A DNA stretch of 6,257 nt from Hyphomicrobiales bacterium (GTDB lineage: Bacteria > Pseudomonadota > Alphaproteobacteria > Rhizobiales > S144-35). Location: positions 1-6,257 of the forward strand of contig WGBT01000377.1 in the NCBI GenBank assembly GCA_015494185.1, read 5' to 3'. The notes below the pieces were generated by a model. It did not search any database, had not been told where the DNA came from, and saw only the letters and a program-made list of their open reading frames with translations. Numbering within the stretch: the first letter of the stretch is position 1; the number at the start of each line of letters is the position of its first letter. Below are positions 5,164-6,257 of this stretch, one piece after another. The translations under genes and the position numbers were made by a program.

Positions 5164-6000
5164 TTAGATCTTCCAGCCGGAATGTATGGCGGCAATGCCC
5201 CCGCTCAAATTGCGGTATTTCACCGCCGCAAAACCGGCCTGTTCGATCAGGCTTTTAAAACGCTCCTGATTGGGAAATTGGCGGATGCTTTCAACCAGAT
5301 ATTGATAAGAAGCACGGTCCCCCGCCGCCAGTTGGCCCAGTTCGGGAATGACCTTCATCGAATAAAGATCATAAAGCGCGTCAAGCACCGGCACTTGCAC
5401 CTGGCTGAATTCCAGACAAAGAAACCGCCCCCCAGGTTTCAACACCCGGTAAGCCTCCGCCAAGGCACGGTCGATATGGGTGACATTACGAATCCCAAAA
5501 GCAATGGTATAGGCTTCCATCGAACGGTCTGGGAAGGGCAGTTGCTCGGCATTGCCCTGCACCAGCCAAATCTGGTCCTGACGATCTGCCGCCGCGATCT
5601 TGCCGCGCCCCGCATTGAGCATCTCAAGGCTGATATCGCAAACGATGGCCCGGCTTCCCCCCCCCGCCACATCGAGATATTGCAATGCAATATCCGCCGT
5701 GCCGCCGGCAACATCGAGCAGCGTGAACGGCCGTTCACCACGGGGGGGCGCCAGCCAACTGATCAGGTCCCGCTTCCAAAGCCGGTGCAACCCGCCCGAC
5801 ATCAAATCGTTCATCAGGTCATAACGCTCAGCCACCCGGCGGAAGACCGCATTGACGCGGCTTTGGCGCTGCGCACTGTCGATCTTCTCAAAGCCAAAAC
5901 TATCCTGGGTGGCTGCCTGCAAACCATAAGCGGCGTTGCCGTCCACGGCTTCCTCATCCAAAGCGCCCGGCCCATTGCTGCCGGTTTCATTATGTGACAT
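5164..6000 (-). CDS. ubiE: UbiE, ubiquinone/menaquinone C-methyltransferase
   Basis: UbiE is a class I SAM-dependent methyltransferase that C-methylates the quinone ring in ubiquinone synthesis (and demethylmenaquinone in species that make menaquinone). The protein is 278 residues. Both family signatures are present: YDLMN...MSGG..H..W at 60-75 and RVLKPGGRFLCLEFS at 185-199. SAM-binding motif I is LDVAGGTAD (95-103), with CDIS at 121-124 as the next acidic strand, and FGIRNV lies at 168-173. The ending with SGGIAAIHSGWKI is typical. The first 34 or so residues, before DSFGFE, are an acidic, poorly conserved extension, longer than in E. coli UbiE (251 aa). The ATG at 6000 has a modest GGGA site about 7 bases upstream. 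ubiB follows on the same strand after 183 bases, a common alphaproteobacterial order. Confidence 0.97.
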   Translation of the reverse strand: MSHNETGSNGPGALDEEAVDGNAAYGLQAATQDSFGFEKIDSAQRQSRVNAVFRRVAERYDLMNDLMSGGLHRLWKRDLISWLAPPRGERPFTLLDVAGGTADIALQYLDVAGGGSRAIVCDISLEMLNAGRGKIAAADRQDQIWLVQGNAEQLPFPDRSMEAYTIAFGIRNVTHIDRALAEAYRVLKPGGRFLCLEFSQVQVPVLDALYDLYSMKVIPELGQLAAGDRASYQYLVESIRQFPNQERFKSLIEQAGFAAVKYRNLSGGIAAIHSGWKI

Positions 6001-6073
6001 ATACTATTCCCGTTCAGCGGCCTAACATTATCTAAAATTTCGGGTGATCGGGGCATCTCAACTGACATCTTTC

Positions 6074-6091
6074 GTTGGCATTTTGTTGGCA
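6074..6091. repeat. Direct repeat GTTGGCA, period 11, upstream of ubiE
   Basis: GTTGGCA occurs at 6074-6080 and 6085-6091, start to start 11 bp. On the ubiE strand it reads as two TGCCAAC boxes separated by AAAA, about 75-90 bases upstream of the ubiE ATG and just after the end of the structured repeat. The one-turn phasing suits paired protein binding, but no family of regulator is identified. Confidence 0.4.
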
Positions 6092-6101
6092 CGCGCAAGA
6101 T

Positions 6102-6207
6102 GCTCGCTTCCGATTCACCAGAAGGATAGCCCGCCATCCTCCCGCATCCATCGCCGCTCACCCGGGAAAGGGTGAGGCGAGCGACGATGGCGCCAAAAGG
6201 ATGGCTT
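6102..6207 (-). repeat. 106-bp structured dispersed repeat, copy 2
   Basis: This is the inverted partner of 55-160. Thirteen positions differ: four in the apical loop, four on the 3' side between the inner and outer stems, and the rest scattered. The outer stem (GCCATCC 6205-6199 with GGATGGC 6139-6133) is intact. The inner arms (6191-6176 and 6162-6147) differ from copy 1, but on the minus strand two of the three changed pairs become G-U wobbles, leaving 15 of 16 paired. An alternative inner hairpin, CTCACCC/GGGTGAG with a 6-base loop, is available here. It ends about 100 bases upstream of ubiE, in the same orientation as ubiE, and may lie in its leader or mark the end of a neighbouring transcript. 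Confidence 0.85.
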
Positions 6208-6257
6208 GGAGGCCAACGGCTCCATATAGATAGAGATAGTCTCATAGCTAGCTGGAC

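Noticed and set aside
4921..5997. Long plus-strand open frame of 358 codons opposite ubiE
   Set aside because: It is a mirror of ubiE and crosses the intergenic gap. UbiE has all its family motifs on the other strand, so this frame is a by-product of codon bias.
5814..6245. 143-codon minus-strand frame across the ubiE start and copy 2 repeat
   Set aside because: It overlaps the ubiE N-terminus in another frame and reads through the hairpin repeat; there is no coding signature.
6217..6257. GATA-rich and AGCTAGCT sequence at the right edge
   Set aside because: It is short and simple, partly self-complementary, with no matching partner elsewhere in the window.

Overview
The window looks like chromosomal DNA of an alphaproteobacterium. 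The support is the type of UbiE and UbiB proteins encoded, a YbjN-family gene directly upstream of proC, and moderately GC-rich coding sequence. This is inferred from protein character, not from a database match, and I cannot name the genus. No rRNA, tRNA, CRISPR array, transposase or phage gene is visible.

Layout. Positions 1-509 hold no gene, but they are dense in structure: one copy of a 106-bp hairpin repeat (55-160), a terminator-like structure ending in a T run (226-277), and a tandem palindromic site with a TATAAT box (411-431). A 121-residue protein of unknown function follows (510-875, +). Another gene-free stretch of about 520 bases comes next; it has a good terminator candidate (1009-1062) and a 22-bp-phased direct repeat (1280-1310). 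Then come a YbjN-family gene (1398-1895, +) and proC, pyrroline-5-carboxylate reductase (1973-2803, +), probably one transcription unit. A small secreted, very basic, four-cysteine protein (3011-3322, +) is convergent with ubiB (3388-4980, -). ubiB lies downstream of ubiE (5164-6000, -) on the same strand, 183 bases apart. The right end (6001-6257) is the ubiE upstream region and contains the second copy of the 106-bp repeat (6102-6207), inverted relative to the first.

Function. ubiE and ubiB both serve ubiquinone biosynthesis: UbiE is the ring C-methyltransferase and UbiB the atypical kinase-like ATPase that supports the pathway. ProC makes proline. YbjN proteins are small, folded, chaperone-like or regulatory proteins of uncertain role. 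The remaining two genes have no assigned function.

The most unusual content is intergenic. Two copies of a 106-bp structured repeat (93 of 106 positions identical by hand alignment) lie about 6 kb apart in opposite orientation, each upstream of, and in the same orientation as, the nearest downstream gene. Four upstream regions also carry short direct repeats phased at about one or two helical turns. I see no convincing complete new defence or mobile system here.
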